The notes under the pieces were generated by a model. That model was not told the origin of the DNA. It ran no database searches and saw nothing but the letters and a program-made list of their open reading frames with translations. Shown here one piece after another: positions 8,263 through 17,401 of a DNA stretch of 64,000 nt. Every line of letters begins with the position of its first letter. The stretch's first letter is position 1. The position numbers and the translations under genes are program-made. This DNA is from Flavobacterium micromati (lineage in GTDB: Bacteria > Bacteroidota > Bacteroidia > Flavobacteriales > Flavobacteriaceae). Location of the stretch: contig NZ_FQWF01000001.1 in the NCBI RefSeq assembly GCF_900129585.1, positions 62,001 to 126,000 on the forward strand, written 5' to 3'.

Positions 8263-8352
8263 CAGGTAACTATTAAACAGATTAGAGTTTTAACAGAAAC
8301 GCTTCATATTCCGGCTCCTATTTTAATTAAAGAATATGCACTAGAACAGTAA
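8263..8352 (+). pseudogene. 3' remnant of a HigA-like (XRE/HTH) antitoxin gene
   Basis: Directly after the last repeat the plus strand encodes 29 residues ending in TAA at 8350-8352: QVTIKQIRVLTETLHIPAPI followed by LIKEYALEQ. The pattern 'lt...iR.L...LhIPa..LI.eY' is the C-terminal helix and tail of HigA-family antitoxins, as I know the family. No HTH domain, start codon or toxin gene is present; the sequence upstream is the 72-bp array, in the same reading frame as its last unit. I infer a decayed toxin-antitoxin locus whose 5' part was lost or replaced as the array formed. A chance match is possible because the piece is short. Confidence 0.5.
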
Positions 8353-8373
8353 TTTACATGTAGCAAATAAAAA

Positions 8374-8409
8374 TGCCTCACTCTTAATTTCTAGAGTGAG
8401 GCATTTTTT
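8374..8409. terminator. Bidirectional intrinsic terminator
   Basis: TGCCTCACTCT (8374-8384) pairs perfectly with AGAGTGAGGCA (8393-8403), followed by TTTTTT and preceded by an A-run. It serves the antitoxin remnant on the plus strand and can serve hppA on the minus strand. Confidence 0.88.
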
Positions 8410-8412
8410 GCA

Positions 8413-8447
8413 AACCTCTGTCAAGTTTTAAAACTTTGACAAAGGTT
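8413..8447. repeat. Inverted repeat just downstream of hppA
   Basis: AACCTCTGTCAA...TTTTAAAA...TTGACAAAGGTT forms an almost perfect palindrome centred near 8430, ten bases past the hppA stop codon. It may act with the neighbouring hairpin as a 3' stabiliser or tandem terminator, or be a dispersed palindromic element. The window has no second full copy to decide this. Confidence 0.6.
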
Positions 8448-8456
8448 ATTTAGATT

Positions 8457-10814
8457 TTATTTCAAAGCATCAATTTTTGCTTGAACTTCAACATCGGTTC
8501 CCTCAAAGTTTTGAACTTCTCTTTTACCGTTTATAATTGTAATTACAGTTGCTGTTGCTTTCCCATCAATATTTGATTTCTCAATTGAAACTTCTTTAGA
8601 ACTACTTTGAGTTGTGACTGGCTCGGTAATTATTGTATCGCTTCCCTCTCCTAAAATTGGTGCAATTACTAAACCAATCAAACAAGTTAATTTGATTAAA
8701 ATATTCATTGACGGTCCAGAAGTATCTTTAAATGGATCTCCCACGGTATCACCAGTTACAGCCGCTTTGTGAGCATCAGAACCTTTGTAGGTCATTTCGC
8801 CATTAATCATTACCCCAGCTTCGAATGATTTTTTAGCATTGTCCCAGGCACCACCAGCATTGTTTTGAAAAACAGCCCAAAGCACACCCGAAACGGTGAC
8901 TCCAGCCATATAACCACCTAACATTTCAGCAATTAATTGATTGTTATCGGCATAAACTAATTTTCCGAGTAACACAACTGCAATAGGAAAACCAATTGTT
9001 AGAATTCCCGGTAACATCATTTCGCGTAAAGCGGCTTTGGTCGAAATATCAACGCATTTTGCATATTCAGGCTTGGCGGTTCCTTCCATAATTCCGGGGA
9101 TTTCTCTAAACTGACGACGCACTTCATAAACCATGTCCATAGCTGCTTTCCCCACAGAGTTCATCGCTAGAGCAGAGAAAACTACAGGAATCATTCCGCC
9201 CACAAATAGCATCGCTAATACGGGTGCTTTAAAAATATTGATTCCGTCAATTCCTGTAAACGTTACATAAGCCGCAAACAAAGCCAGTGAAGTCAATGCA
9301 GCCGAAGCAATTGCAAATCCTTTTCCAGTTGCTGCCGTTGTGTTGCCTACGGAGTCCAAAATATCAGTTCTCATGCGCACTTCTTTTGGCAACTCACTCA
9401 TTTCTGCAATTCCTCCAGCGTTATCGGATATTGGTCCAAAAGCATCAATTGCCAGTTGCATTGCCGTAGTTGCCATCATTGCTGAAGCTGCTAATGCCAC
9501 ACCGTAAAATCCTGCAAATGCATACGAAGTCCATATTGCTGCTGCAAATAGCAAGACCGTTGGAAAAGTAGAAATCATTCCTGTTGCTAAACCAGCAATT
9601 ACATTTGTCCCAGCACCAGTAGATGATTTTTGAACAATCGCCATAACGGGTTTTGTACCTAATCCTGTGTAATATTCGGTTACTGATGAAATAACCGCGC
9701 CCACTACTAAACCAACAATTGTTGCATAGAAAACACGCATTGAAGAAATTTCTTTAGTTCCTTCGCCAAAGAAATCCATTTTCATAGTTTCTGGCAACAT
9801 GTATTGCACTAAAAAGAAACAAGCTACAGCCGTCAAAATAATTGAAGCCCAGTTTCCTATATTCAACGCTTTTTGCACTTGAGCCTCTTTAGCATTTTCA
9901 TCGGTAATTTTTACTAACAAGGTTCCTATAATTGAGAACAATATCCCAAAACCAGCGATTGCCATTGGTAATAATATAGGACCTATTCCACCAAAAGCAT
10001 CTTGAATATTTCCACCCATGTCTTTGATTACGTAATTTCCCAAAACCATCGCAGCTAGAACTGTAGCCACATAAGAACCAAATAAATCGGCTCCCATTCC
10101 TGCAACGTCGCCCACATTATCGCCCACATTATCCGCAATTGTTGCGGGATTACGAGGATCGTCCTCAGGAATTCCAGCTTCAACTTTACCTACTAAATCA
10201 GCCCCAACATCGGCAGCCTTCGTATAAATTCCACCACCAACTCTAGCAAAAAGCGCAATTGATTCTGCTCCAAGGGAGAAACCAGCTAAAGTTTCAAGCA
10301 CAATAGTCATATCGGCTGTTGAAGTCCAAACGCCGTTCATAAAAAAGTGAAAGAAAGCAATAAAAAAAGTTGTTAAACCTAAAACAGCTAGACCGGCAAC
10401 GCCTAATCCCATCACCGTTCCACCACCAAAAGAGACTTTTAGTGCTTGCGGTAAACTGGTACGTGCGGCTTGAGTAGTTCTAACATTTGTTTTGGTTGCT
10501 ATTTTCATTCCCATATTTCCCGCAAGTGCTGAGAAAAATGCTCCAAAAACGAAAGCAACAACTATTAATATATGTGTAGTAGGAACAATAAATGAAATTC
10601 CGGCTAATACAGCACTGGCGCCTATAACAAAAAAAGTTAGTAATCGATATTCCGCCTTTAAAAAAGCTATAGCTCCTTCATAAATGTAATCTGAAATCTC
10701 CTTCATTTTTCCATCTCCCGGATCTTGTTTTAGAACCCATTGTCTTTTGGCAAACATAAAGGCTAATCCAATAAAGGCCATAGCAATTGGCAAGTAAATC
10801 ATTATTGTATTCAT
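8457..10814 (-). CDS. hppA: K+-dependent membrane-bound (ion-pumping) pyrophosphatase
   Basis: About 785 residues, highly hydrophobic (roughly 16 helices). It hydrolyses pyrophosphate and pumps ions across the inner membrane. Signatures include [18 protein letters not shown] (residues 193-210), [20 protein letters not shown] (228-247), [17 protein letters not shown] (457-473) and [10 protein letters not shown] (490-499). The alanine after GNTT marks the K+-dependent subfamily. The semi-conserved gating glutamate is absent from its two usual places in helix 6 (LFGSYVAT) and instead appears as E184 in helix 5 (GLGAES), the arrangement I recall for Flavobacterium-type H+ pumps. A soluble tail of about 65 residues follows the last helix. 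I prefer ATG 10814 (MNTIMIYLP), which begins at the first helix, over an upstream alternative. The soluble pyrophosphatase gene is next to it, behind its own terminator. Confidence 0.95.
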   Translation of the reverse strand: MNTIMIYLPIAMAFIGLAFMFAKRQWVLKQDPGDGKMKEISDYIYEGAIAFLKAEYRLLTFFVIGASAVLAGISFIVPTTHILIVVAFVFGAFFSALAGNMGMKIATKTNVRTTQAARTSLPQALKVSFGGGTVMGLGVAGLAVLGLTTFFIAFFHFFMNGVWTSTADMTIVLETLAGFSLGAESIALFARVGGGIYTKAADVGADLVGKVEAGIPEDDPRNPATIADNVGDNVGDVAGMGADLFGSYVATVLAAMVLGNYVIKDMGGNIQDAFGGIGPILLPMAIAGFGILFSIIGTLLVKITDENAKEAQVQKALNIGNWASIILTAVACFFLVQYMLPETMKMDFFGEGTKEISSMRVFYATIVGLVVGAVISSVTEYYTGLGTKPVMAIVQKSSTGAGTNVIAGLATGMISTFPTVLLFAAAIWTSYAFAGFYGVALAASAMMATTAMQLAIDAFGPISDNAGGIAEMSELPKEVRMRTDILDSVGNTTAATGKGFAIASAALTSLALFAAYVTFTGIDGINIFKAPVLAMLFVGGMIPVVFSALAMNSVGKAAMDMVYEVRRQFREIPGIMEGTAKPEYAKCVDISTKAALREMMLPGILTIGFPIAVVLLGKLVYADNNQLIAEMLGGYMAGVTVSGVLWAVFQNNAGGAWDNAKKSFEAGVMINGEMTYKGSDAHKAAVTGDTVGDPFKDTSGPSMNILIKLTCLIGLVIAPILGEGSDTIITEPVTTQSSSKEVSIEKSNIDGKATATVITIINGKREVQNFEGTDVEVQAKIDALK

Positions 10815-10867
10815 AATTTCATTTTGGTTTTTGGTTAAACTAATAATGTATCTGAACGAAAATAAAC

Positions 10868-10903
10868 AAAAAAGCAACACTCTTGACGGAGTATTGCTTT
10901 TTT
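10868..10903. terminator. Intrinsic terminator between ppa and hppA
   Basis: AAAAAAGCAACACTC pairs with GAGTATTGCTTTTTT with one mismatch and a six-base loop. It lies after ppa on the minus strand and upstream of the hppA start, so the two pyrophosphatase genes are transcribed separately. Confidence 0.8.
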
Positions 10904-10925
10904 GTTTATAAAATTTAAAATTTAA

Positions 10926-11456
10926 TTACTTTATACTAAATAATCCTTTTGGTTTATTTTCAATTTGATCAAAACGCTCCGTGCATTCTTTAATGATGGC
11001 GTAAGCTTCTTTTACATCTCCCCAACCACCTACATCTACTCGCTTATTTTCAAGATCTTTATAAACTTGGAAAAAATGCTCAATCTCCTTCAATAAATGC
11101 GGATTCATATCTGAAAGGTCATTTAGTGAGTTCCAAATTGGATCTGAAACTGGAACGCAAATTACCTTTTCATCCGGTCCTTTATCATCAGCCATGTGGA
11201 AAACACCAATAGGTTTAACTTCCATTACGCATCCCGGGAAAGTTGGTTCGTTTACTAAAACTAGCACGTCTAGTGGATCACCATCTAAAGCCAAAGTTTC
11301 AGGGATAAATCCGTAATCAGCTGGATACATCATTGAAGAGAATAACATTCTATCAAAACGCATTCTTTTTATTTCGAAATCATATTCGTATTTATTTCTA
11401 CTTCCTCTAGGTATTTCGATTAAAACATCGAAAGTTTTTAATTTGTCTGCCGTCAT
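10926..11456 (-). CDS. ppa: Inorganic pyrophosphatase (soluble, family I)
   Basis: This 176-residue cytoplasmic enzyme hydrolyses pyrophosphate to phosphate and so drives biosynthetic reactions. Family I features are in order: an EIPRGSRNKYEYD segment (residues 14-26), PADYGFIPETLALDGDPLDV (44-63) with the metal-binding aspartates of DGDPLD, and the later DPIWNSLND / KDLENKRVDVGGW segments. Length is normal. A good promoter lies upstream (11487-11517). The gene is followed by a terminator and then by hppA, placing an energy-wasting and an energy-conserving pyrophosphatase side by side under separate control. Confidence 0.96.
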   Translation of the reverse strand: MTADKLKTFDVLIEIPRGSRNKYEYDFEIKRMRFDRMLFSSMMYPADYGFIPETLALDGDPLDVLVLVNEPTFPGCVMEVKPIGVFHMADDKGPDEKVICVPVSDPIWNSLNDLSDMNPHLLKEIEHFFQVYKDLENKRVDVGGWGDVKEAYAIIKECTERFDQIENKPKGLFSIK

Positions 11457-11486
11457 TGTCTTTTATCTTATCTATAATTTTGCGAG

Positions 11487-11517
11487 CAAAAGTAACTAAT
11501 CTAACTGGCTATTACAA
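11487..11517 (-). promoter_or_regulatory. Promoter of ppa
   Basis: Minus-strand TACTTTTG (11487-11494) matches TAnnTTTG, with TTG (11515-11517) 20 nt upstream at the -33 position. The ppa start is about 30 nt downstream. Confidence 0.7.
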
Positions 11518-11616
11518 TAAAAACTATTGATTTCAATTTATAAACATGAGCACGCAAAAACTAAGAATAAAACACGGTATTCACTTACGTCACTAAAATT
11601 AAATTAGACAGAAACT

Positions 11617-12375
11617 TTAAATAAGAAATGACATTGTTTTTTGATAGAATTCGGCTGGATTTTCGGCGTGAAGCCAATGTCCTGCATCTGGAATTGTTTT
11701 AATAATTGCGTTTGGGAACTGTTTTTTTATATCAGCGAAGTCACTATCCAAAATATATCTAGAATTCCCACCACGAATAAACAATGTTGGGTTATTAAAA
11801 ATCAAGTCGGTGGATAATTCCATTCCAATTTCGTCAATTTTTTCATTGAAAACCGCTAAGTTAAATCGAAAAGCCAGTTGCGCTGGCTCCCGCCAAAATA
11901 AACTTTTCATTAAAAACTGTCTTGTTCCAAAATCAGTAATGTATTCTGAAAGCGTGTCTTCTACTGCAGATCGGCTTGGTTTAGTAGAAAAATCTACTGC
12001 ATTTAATCCCGCTAAAATATCTTGATGGTGCTGCGGATATAATTTTGGACCAATATCAGCAACAATTAATTTAGCGACTAAGTCAGGATGTTTAGCTGCT
12101 AATAACATGGCCACTTTTCCACCCATCGAATGACCAATTATAAATATGTTTTCTAATTCATGGATGCGGCAATACTCCGCAACATCTTGAACCATGACTT
12201 CGTAACTAAAGTCTTCAGAATGCAAACTTCGGCCGTGATTGCGTAAATCGAGATTGTGAAGTTGAAAATCAGCTGAAAATTGTGAGGCCAATGTTTTCCA
12301 ATTGTCAGACATTCCAAGAAATCCGTGAAGGATTAGAAGTGGTTGTCCTGTGCCAATTATATTTGAATATAACAT
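11617..12375 (-). CDS. Alpha/beta hydrolase (YbfF-like esterase family)
   Basis: This 252-residue cytoplasmic protein has the alpha/beta-hydrolase fold landmarks: the oxyanion HGFLG motif at residues 17-21, the nucleophile elbow GHSMGG at 81-86 (Ser83), and a catalytic histidine in DAGHWLHAENP near residue 233. A likely acid sits near the DSDFADI segment (about 206). The overall pattern resembles small bacterial esterases such as YbfF and 2-succinyl-6-hydroxy-cyclohexadiene carboxylate synthase-like proteins. There is no signal peptide. The substrate cannot be predicted, and the neighbours (ppa and a lipoprotein) give no pathway hint. Its own promoter appears to lie at 12402-12409. Confidence 0.88.
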   Translation of the reverse strand: MLYSNIIGTGQPLLILHGFLGMSDNWKTLASQFSADFQLHNLDLRNHGRSLHSEDFSYEVMVQDVAEYCRIHELENIFIIGHSMGGKVAMLLAAKHPDLVAKLIVADIGPKLYPQHHQDILAGLNAVDFSTKPSRSAVEDTLSEYITDFGTRQFLMKSLFWREPAQLAFRFNLAVFNEKIDEIGMELSTDLIFNNPTLFIRGGNSRYILDSDFADIKKQFPNAIIKTIPDAGHWLHAENPAEFYQKTMSFLI

Positions 12376-12401
12376 TTTTTAATTTTAATAATGTTGAACA
12401 A

Positions 12402-12409
12402 CAAATATA
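12402..12409 (-). promoter_or_regulatory. Promoter -7 box for the alpha/beta hydrolase gene
   Basis: Minus-strand TATATTTG matches TAnnTTTG exactly, 27 nt before the start codon. No convincing -33 element is seen at the expected distance. Confidence 0.5.
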
Positions 12410-12476
12410 ACAATTGAATTTTTATTTTTACTGACTAGGTTTTGAAGATATTTACAAAAATATCATTAAAAGTGGG

Positions 12477-12508
12477 TATTGCACAAAATTATTAATTACT
12501 TAATTTTG
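12477..12508 (+). promoter_or_regulatory. Promoter of the lipoprotein gene at 12577
   Basis: TATTG (12477-12481) and TAATTTTG (12501-12508) are separated by 19 nt, matching both elements of the Bacteroidetes primary promoter. The predicted 5' UTR is about 63 nt. Confidence 0.7.
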
Positions 12509-12576
12509 CAGCGCTATTAAAATTAAACAATATTTGTTTCCCAACATTAATAGTAAAAATCAGTAAATAAAAAACT

Positions 12577-13950
12577 ATGATTAAAAAATTCCTTCTACTA
12601 GGACTTGTTGTCGCTCAAATGACAACTTCATGTAGCAATGATGACACCGAAAACAGTCAAACAAGCTCAGAGAACCTAAATGATCAAGTTGCAAACTTGA
12701 TGAAACAACCTTATTCTAAACTAACTCCAGCAGAGCAAAAAGTAAAACTTGAAGCTGAGGCAAATGCAATGTTAGTTCAAATGAATAAATCGAAAACTTC
12801 TGGAGCCGTTGAAGCGATCCAAAATTTAGGAAATTTATTAGATGTTAATTCAGTTGATATATTTAGCGGTAAGAATAATAATAAAATTGCAGACATCCTA
12901 AATGTCTCAGGTGTTTATGGTATTTACACATGGAATAGCACTAACAAATTATGGATTAAAACGATTTCAACCACTGAGCTAAAGTTTGTTTTTCCTGCGA
13001 AAGCCTCTCAAACATTAAACAATGCTGTACTGTCTTCTACTGCAGTTTCATCTGATATAAAAGTAAAACTTTCAGACACCAATGGAAACTGGGTATACAA
13101 TCCAAACACTCAGGCTTACACGCAAACGCCTGCGATAAATGATGAATTTTACTTACCTACTTCAGTTGATGCCATCTTAACTATTGATAAAGCCCAAGCA
13201 GCAACTTTTGTAACTAAAGCTAAATACTCAAATGGAAAAGAAACTCCAGATGAATCAAGCTTTAAAATGGTATTAAATGATGGTTATACTTTCGAGATTA
13301 GTGGCAAAAAAGGAGATCCAAATTCAGCTCAATCGATATTTACTTACAATAACAAAAATCTAATAAAATTTACTGCTGGCAGTACTGCAAAGATTGATGC
13401 GTTGTTAGAAGATGATGTATTAGTTTCTTATCGAGGAAAAGCTAATGGGCTTGTTGAGCTTATGGATAATTTTATAATCGTAGCTGATTTAGATTTGGCT
13501 ACGTCAGGAAAAGAAGACGAAGCTTTAGAAAAAAGTTTGATTTACCCACCAGAACTTGACTACTCAGATCCTAAAGCGGACTGGAAAGGTTACTTTACTG
13601 CTTGGAATAATTATGATAAAAAAGAAGTAGACGGGAGCGTTGCAAACTATAATAAAAACATGAAGTTAATTTTGGTTTCTAAAAAAGATGGAACTAAAAT
13701 TGCTGATGTTGTTTCCCGAGCAGAAAAAGGATATGCCTCCACCCTTAACTTGCCAATTTGGAATTCGACAGACAAATATTGGGATTGGTGGAGTGACAAA
13801 GGGGAATTATTTACTCAGCAATATTATGATGAAGTATTTTACCTAAAATTCAACGACGATACAGAAGTAGAAATGAGTGCCTATTTTTCAACTGGATTTG
13901 ATGATTTAGAAAAAAAATTCGAAGATTTTTTAAAGTCTTTTGAAAGATAG
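12577..13950 (+). CDS. Putative surface lipoprotein, function unknown
   Basis: This 457-residue protein has a lipoprotein signal peptide (MIKKFLLLGLVVAQMTTSC) with the acylated Cys at residue 19. The residues after the Cys (SNDDTEN) are Ser/Asp-rich, like the lipoprotein export signal that sends Bacteroidetes lipoproteins to the cell surface. The body has no family I recognise. It is aromatic-rich near the C-terminus (KYWDWWSDKGELF), contains several beta-prone segments, and ends in a charged helix (DDLEKKFEDFLKSFER). It is preceded by a strong promoter and closed by a terminator shared with the convergent DUF4249 gene, so it is probably monocistronic. Confidence 0.8.
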   Translation: MIKKFLLLGLVVAQMTTSCSNDDTENSQTSSENLNDQVANLMKQPYSKLTPAEQKVKLEAEANAMLVQMNKSKTSGAVEAIQNLGNLLDVNSVDIFSGKNNNKIADILNVSGVYGIYTWNSTNKLWIKTISTTELKFVFPAKASQTLNNAVLSSTAVSSDIKVKLSDTNGNWVYNPNTQAYTQTPAINDEFYLPTSVDAILTIDKAQAATFVTKAKYSNGKETPDESSFKMVLNDGYTFEISGKKGDPNSAQSIFTYNNKNLIKFTAGSTAKIDALLEDDVLVSYRGKANGLVELMDNFIIVADLDLATSGKEDEALEKSLIYPPELDYSDPKADWKGYFTAWNNYDKKEVDGSVANYNKNMKLILVSKKDGTKIADVVSRAEKGYASTLNLPIWNSTDKYWDWWSDKGELFTQQYYDEVFYLKFNDDTEVEMSAYFSTGFDDLEKKFEDFLKSFER

Positions 13951-13970
13951 ATTTCTTTAAAAACTAGATT

Positions 13971-14004
13971 AAAACCAAACTGAATACTTTTTCAGTTTGG
14001 TTTT
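13971..14004. terminator. Bidirectional terminator between convergent genes
   Basis: AAAACCAAACTGAA (13971-13984) pairs perfectly over 14 bp with TTCAGTTTGGTTTT (13991-14004) around a six-base loop. It reaches the stop codon of the DUF4249 gene at 14003. Confidence 0.9.
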
Positions 14005-14863
14005 ACTTTTTTGCAGCAGTTCTAACTATAAGTGTACTTTGACCGTAACCCGTCCAAAGCCCTAAACCACCAGATATGTTTGATTTTAAGCTCGTATTTG
14101 AAGGATAAATTGGATTTCTACCATTTACTATTTCGTTTTGCCAGCTATTCCAAAAATCAAAAGCTTCCTTATTTAAAGTTTTTAACTTTACATAAATTAA
14201 ATCACCATCAGTAAAGTAAGGCTTGAATTTCGTTTTAGGAAAAATCAATATCCCTCTATTTATTTGTATAGAAACTGCGCTTGAAGTGAATCTATCATCA
14301 TTGAGATTTCCGTAAAAAGCAGGTACAAAAATAGGTTCCTCTTTATCGATTCTTGTTGTTATTTGATAGTAATTCTTCTCTAAAACGGGGTCGTTGAAGG
14401 TTATAAACACATAACCTGTTGTATCTTGTGTATTCTCCTTAATGTACGTTGCAGTTTTTAAAGCAACTGTTTTAGGGATTATTGTTGTTGCTTGAATTGT
14501 TCGATCTAAATATTCTATTTTCAAAGAGTAATTTTTTCCTGACTCTCCAACTAATTCACTGCCGTAATAAACAAATGGTGGAATTCGGCTGTTATTCCTT
14601 TTCAATCTAAGAATTTCCTCCTTTTGTCCATCGGAAACAGTTACTTTCGCTGACCTAATCACATTATTTAAAATTGTAGTTGAGTCAACTGAAGCTGCAA
14701 TGGGAATACTGGTAGACAATATCACTTGTGCATAATCGCCGGATTCAATCCATCCTTCAACCACAATTTTAGATTCTAATTGGGTACTATTTTCAAAATC
14801 ATTGTGGTTGCAACTTATTAAAAGCAAACAAAAAATCAATAAAACAAATTGTTTCATAATCAT
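14003..14863 (-). CDS. DUF4249 family lipoprotein
   Basis: This 286-residue protein has a lipoprotein signal peptide (FVLLIFCLLLISC) followed by an N-terminal beta domain with VVEGWIESGDYAQVILSTSIP, the DUF4249 pattern. DUF4249 proteins occur in Bacteroidetes next to TonB-dependent receptors and are thought to be outer-membrane partners. Here the ATG immediately follows the TAG of the receptor gene (TAGATG), so the two are translated from one message. A second ATG two codons later (14857) is an equally good start. The C-terminus (GGLGLWTGYGQSTLIVRTAAKK) resembles other family members. Ligand unknown. Confidence 0.85.
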   Translation of the reverse strand: MIMKQFVLLIFCLLLISCNHNDFENSTQLESKIVVEGWIESGDYAQVILSTSIPIAASVDSTTILNNVIRSAKVTVSDGQKEEILRLKRNNSRIPPFVYYGSELVGESGKNYSLKIEYLDRTIQATTIIPKTVALKTATYIKENTQDTTGYVFITFNDPVLEKNYYQITTRIDKEEPIFVPAFYGNLNDDRFTSSAVSIQINRGILIFPKTKFKPYFTDGDLIYVKLKTLNKEAFDFWNSWQNEIVNGRNPIYPSNTSLKSNISGGLGLWTGYGQSTLIVRTAAKK

Positions 14864-17152
14864 CTAAAATTTAAATCTCCAGCTTACTGAAGGTAAAATG
14901 GAGTATAAGGTTTTTCTTTCTGGGGTAACTTCTATTTTTTGCTTTTCCGAATCAATTGAAACATTCAAAACGGTGTATATTGGATTTACGATATTAAAAG
15001 TATTGAATATTGCAAAATTAAGAGCACTTTCCTTGTCTGATTTTTTTATAAAAAAATAGTTAATAGATAAGTCAGTGCGAATATAATTTGGCATTTGTGC
15101 ATTATTATATTTACCATATTCCTTTACTGGATTATTATTTATAAAGTACCACGATGTAGGTGTTGTAAAACGATTTCCAGAGCTAAAGATTTGTGTTAAT
15201 CCAAAATTCCATTTTGGATTTAAATCATAAGTCACTGCTAGTGCCAAATTATGTCTACGATCAAATTTAGCAAAATACTGCTCTCCAGCATTTATTTTAT
15301 CAAATCGACGATTTGCCCAACTTAAAGTATAACTCAGCCAACCTTTAAAATTACCATAATCTTTTTTTAGCATCGATTCTAAACCATAAGACTTTCCGTT
15401 TCCAACTATAACATCATTTTTAAAAGATGATATTTCATTAAATTGTGTCACCCCATAAGGGTATTCGATCAAATTATTCATTGTCCTATAAAAGCTGCTT
15501 AGTGAAAGGTCCAGCTGTTTTTTTAATTTTTGATTATACCCCATTGAGAATTCATTTGAAGATTGAGCAGGTATTCCATCAGAACTTGCTACCCAAAAAT
15601 CAGTTGGAATTCCAACACTAGATGTTGTGATCAGATTTAAGTATTGATTCTGAAGCGTATAAGAAACAAAAAAAGAAGTTTTTTCCTGAGGAATATAATT
15701 TAATAGTATTCTTGGTTCTGCACGAAAGTAAGATGTCTTTCCGTTAATAGACGAATAATAATTAATTCGCAAACCCAATTCAGTGAAAATCTTATCAGAT
15801 AAACTTGGTTTTGCATTGACATATACCGCCAGATTATTTGCTCTATTGATTACTGATTGCTGATTGATACCGTTAGAACTTAGATTACTAACTTCTATTT
15901 TTTGCGGTTGCAACTCATAAGTGCTCCATTGCATACCTGTTTCGTAGGATGTATCTCCAATCGAATACGTTACTGCATTAGAAAATCCATAATCTTTAAT
16001 CATCGAAGATATTCGCATTTGTACAGTTGCTTGTTCCAAATTGAGGCTATTTTCATATTTAGAAAAATAAACTAAATTAGTCATGACAATTCTGTCGGAT
16101 AATTGATACCGCCAATTAGGTGAAATGGTAGTATTACTCCATTTCAAATTTGCATTGAGTGCGAGATTTGAATCTGATATTCGTAAGACATCACCGCTTG
16201 TAAAAGCATCGATTGTCAGCATGCTACTTTTTTTAAAAGCAGCAATAAAAGTCAAGTTACTATCACCAAAAGTGTATCGTAAATCCTTAACATCACTATT
16301 CTCATTATTATCAAAAGAACCTATTAAAGGAGCGATAATTTCGTCTATATATGTTTTTCTGCTGGAAATGTAAAAGCCCATTGCGGGGCTTATTGGCACT
16401 GCAAAGGTCGCTTGAGAAGCTAACAATCCTAAATTCCCTTTTACAGAAAATTTAGTTGGTATACTTTTATTATTTAAGACGGCAACTGTAGCACTTAATC
16501 TTCCTCCGTTTCTTGCATTTGAATTAGATTTATCAAAATGAACTTCTTGAACATGGTCTGCATTATAAAAAGGGAAAACACCCAGTAAATGAGCCATTCC
16601 ATATATCGGAGCATCTGCATAAAGCATTAAATTATGTCCTGGTTCACTACCTCTAACGTATAAATAGCCATTTGCATCACCAGAATTTTGTACTCCAGGG
16701 GTAAGTTGTAATAACTTAATAATATCCGGAACTCCCATTATAGAAGGTATGGATGCTAGTTTTTCCGGAATAAAAGATAAAGTGTTTCCTGAGGAAACGG
16801 AAATCATTTTTTTTGACCTTGACAAAACGACAACTTCTTTTAAAGAACTGCTTTCATTTTCCAAAATAAAGTTCAGCAATGTATTTCTTTCAAAGTATTT
16901 GTTTACATTTTTTGAAATAAAACCAACACAATGTACTTCAACGGTATAAAAATCATTTGGTAAATCAATTTTGTAAGCGCCATTATCATCCGTTGTGACG
17001 TTATAACTTTTGGTTTTCGAAATAAATAATAAATCAGCATTAAAAACAGCTTTTTGATCGTTATTTTTTACAAAACCTTCTATAGTATTTGCGGACTGTG
17101 CTGGAATCTTAATACTAAATAACAAAAAAGAAAATAATATAAATGCTTTCAA
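14864..17152 (-). CDS. TonB-dependent receptor with carboxypeptidase-like regulatory domain
   Basis: This 762-residue outer-membrane protein has a signal peptide ending at KIPAQ, a carboxypeptidase regulatory-like domain (about residues 24-110), a plug domain (about 115-230) with TPGVQNSGDANGYLYVRGSE, and a 22-strand-type barrel ending in SVSWRFKF. It probably imports an unknown ligand through the outer membrane using TonB energy, with the DUF4249 lipoprotein encoded next. The start is unusual: no ATG exists in frame between the upstream stop and the signal peptide, so translation must begin at TTG 17152 (or a nearby TTG). A plus-one-frame ATG lies a few bases before it. It is a single-gene-pair unit with no visible regulator. 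Confidence 0.88.
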   Translation of the reverse strand: MKAFILFSFLLFSIKIPAQSANTIEGFVKNNDQKAVFNADLLFISKTKSYNVTTDDNGAYKIDLPNDFYTVEVHCVGFISKNVNKYFERNTLLNFILENESSSLKEVVVLSRSKKMISVSSGNTLSFIPEKLASIPSIMGVPDIIKLLQLTPGVQNSGDANGYLYVRGSEPGHNLMLYADAPIYGMAHLLGVFPFYNADHVQEVHFDKSNSNARNGGRLSATVAVLNNKSIPTKFSVKGNLGLLASQATFAVPISPAMGFYISSRKTYIDEIIAPLIGSFDNNENSDVKDLRYTFGDSNLTFIAAFKKSSMLTIDAFTSGDVLRISDSNLALNANLKWSNTTISPNWRYQLSDRIVMTNLVYFSKYENSLNLEQATVQMRISSMIKDYGFSNAVTYSIGDTSYETGMQWSTYELQPQKIEVSNLSSNGINQQSVINRANNLAVYVNAKPSLSDKIFTELGLRINYYSSINGKTSYFRAEPRILLNYIPQEKTSFFVSYTLQNQYLNLITTSSVGIPTDFWVASSDGIPAQSSNEFSMGYNQKLKKQLDLSLSSFYRTMNNLIEYPYGVTQFNEISSFKNDVIVGNGKSYGLESMLKKDYGNFKGWLSYTLSWANRRFDKINAGEQYFAKFDRRHNLALAVTYDLNPKWNFGLTQIFSSGNRFTTPTSWYFINNNPVKEYGKYNNAQMPNYIRTDLSINYFFIKKSDKESALNFAIFNTFNIVNPIYTVLNVSIDSEKQKIEVTPERKTLYSILPSVSWRFKF

Positions 17153-17240
17153 TAGTTCATTTTTAAGAAAGCGCTAAAGTAAGCATTTTCAGTAAAAATT
17201 ACTAGTTTTAAACGTATTTGATCTTACTAAATATTAATAA

Positions 17241-17279
17241 AAACAGCACGAAAATAGTTGTTCTTTCGGTGCTGTTTAT
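17241..17279 (-). terminator. Intrinsic terminator downstream of pdxJ
   Basis: AAACAGCAC plus GAAA (17242-17254) pairs with TTTCGGTGCTGTTT (17265-17278) with one bulge. It is about 120 nt past the pdxJ stop and upstream of the TonB-dependent receptor gene. The stretch 17280-17401 holds nothing else I can name. Confidence 0.75.
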
Positions 17280-17401
17280 TCCATTGTAATTAACAAAGTA
17301 GAGATTACTAATTATATCCCGCCGACGGTTCAAAAAAAGTATTGTAACAAATAGCGCAACCATTCTGTAACGCTTGCAAAAGATTGTCTCGCCTAATTAT
17401 T

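Noticed and set aside
10815..10880. 22-residue N-terminal extension of the pyrophosphatase
   Set aside because: The conserved first helix begins at MNTIMIYLP; the extension falls in the terminator and spacer between ppa and hppA.
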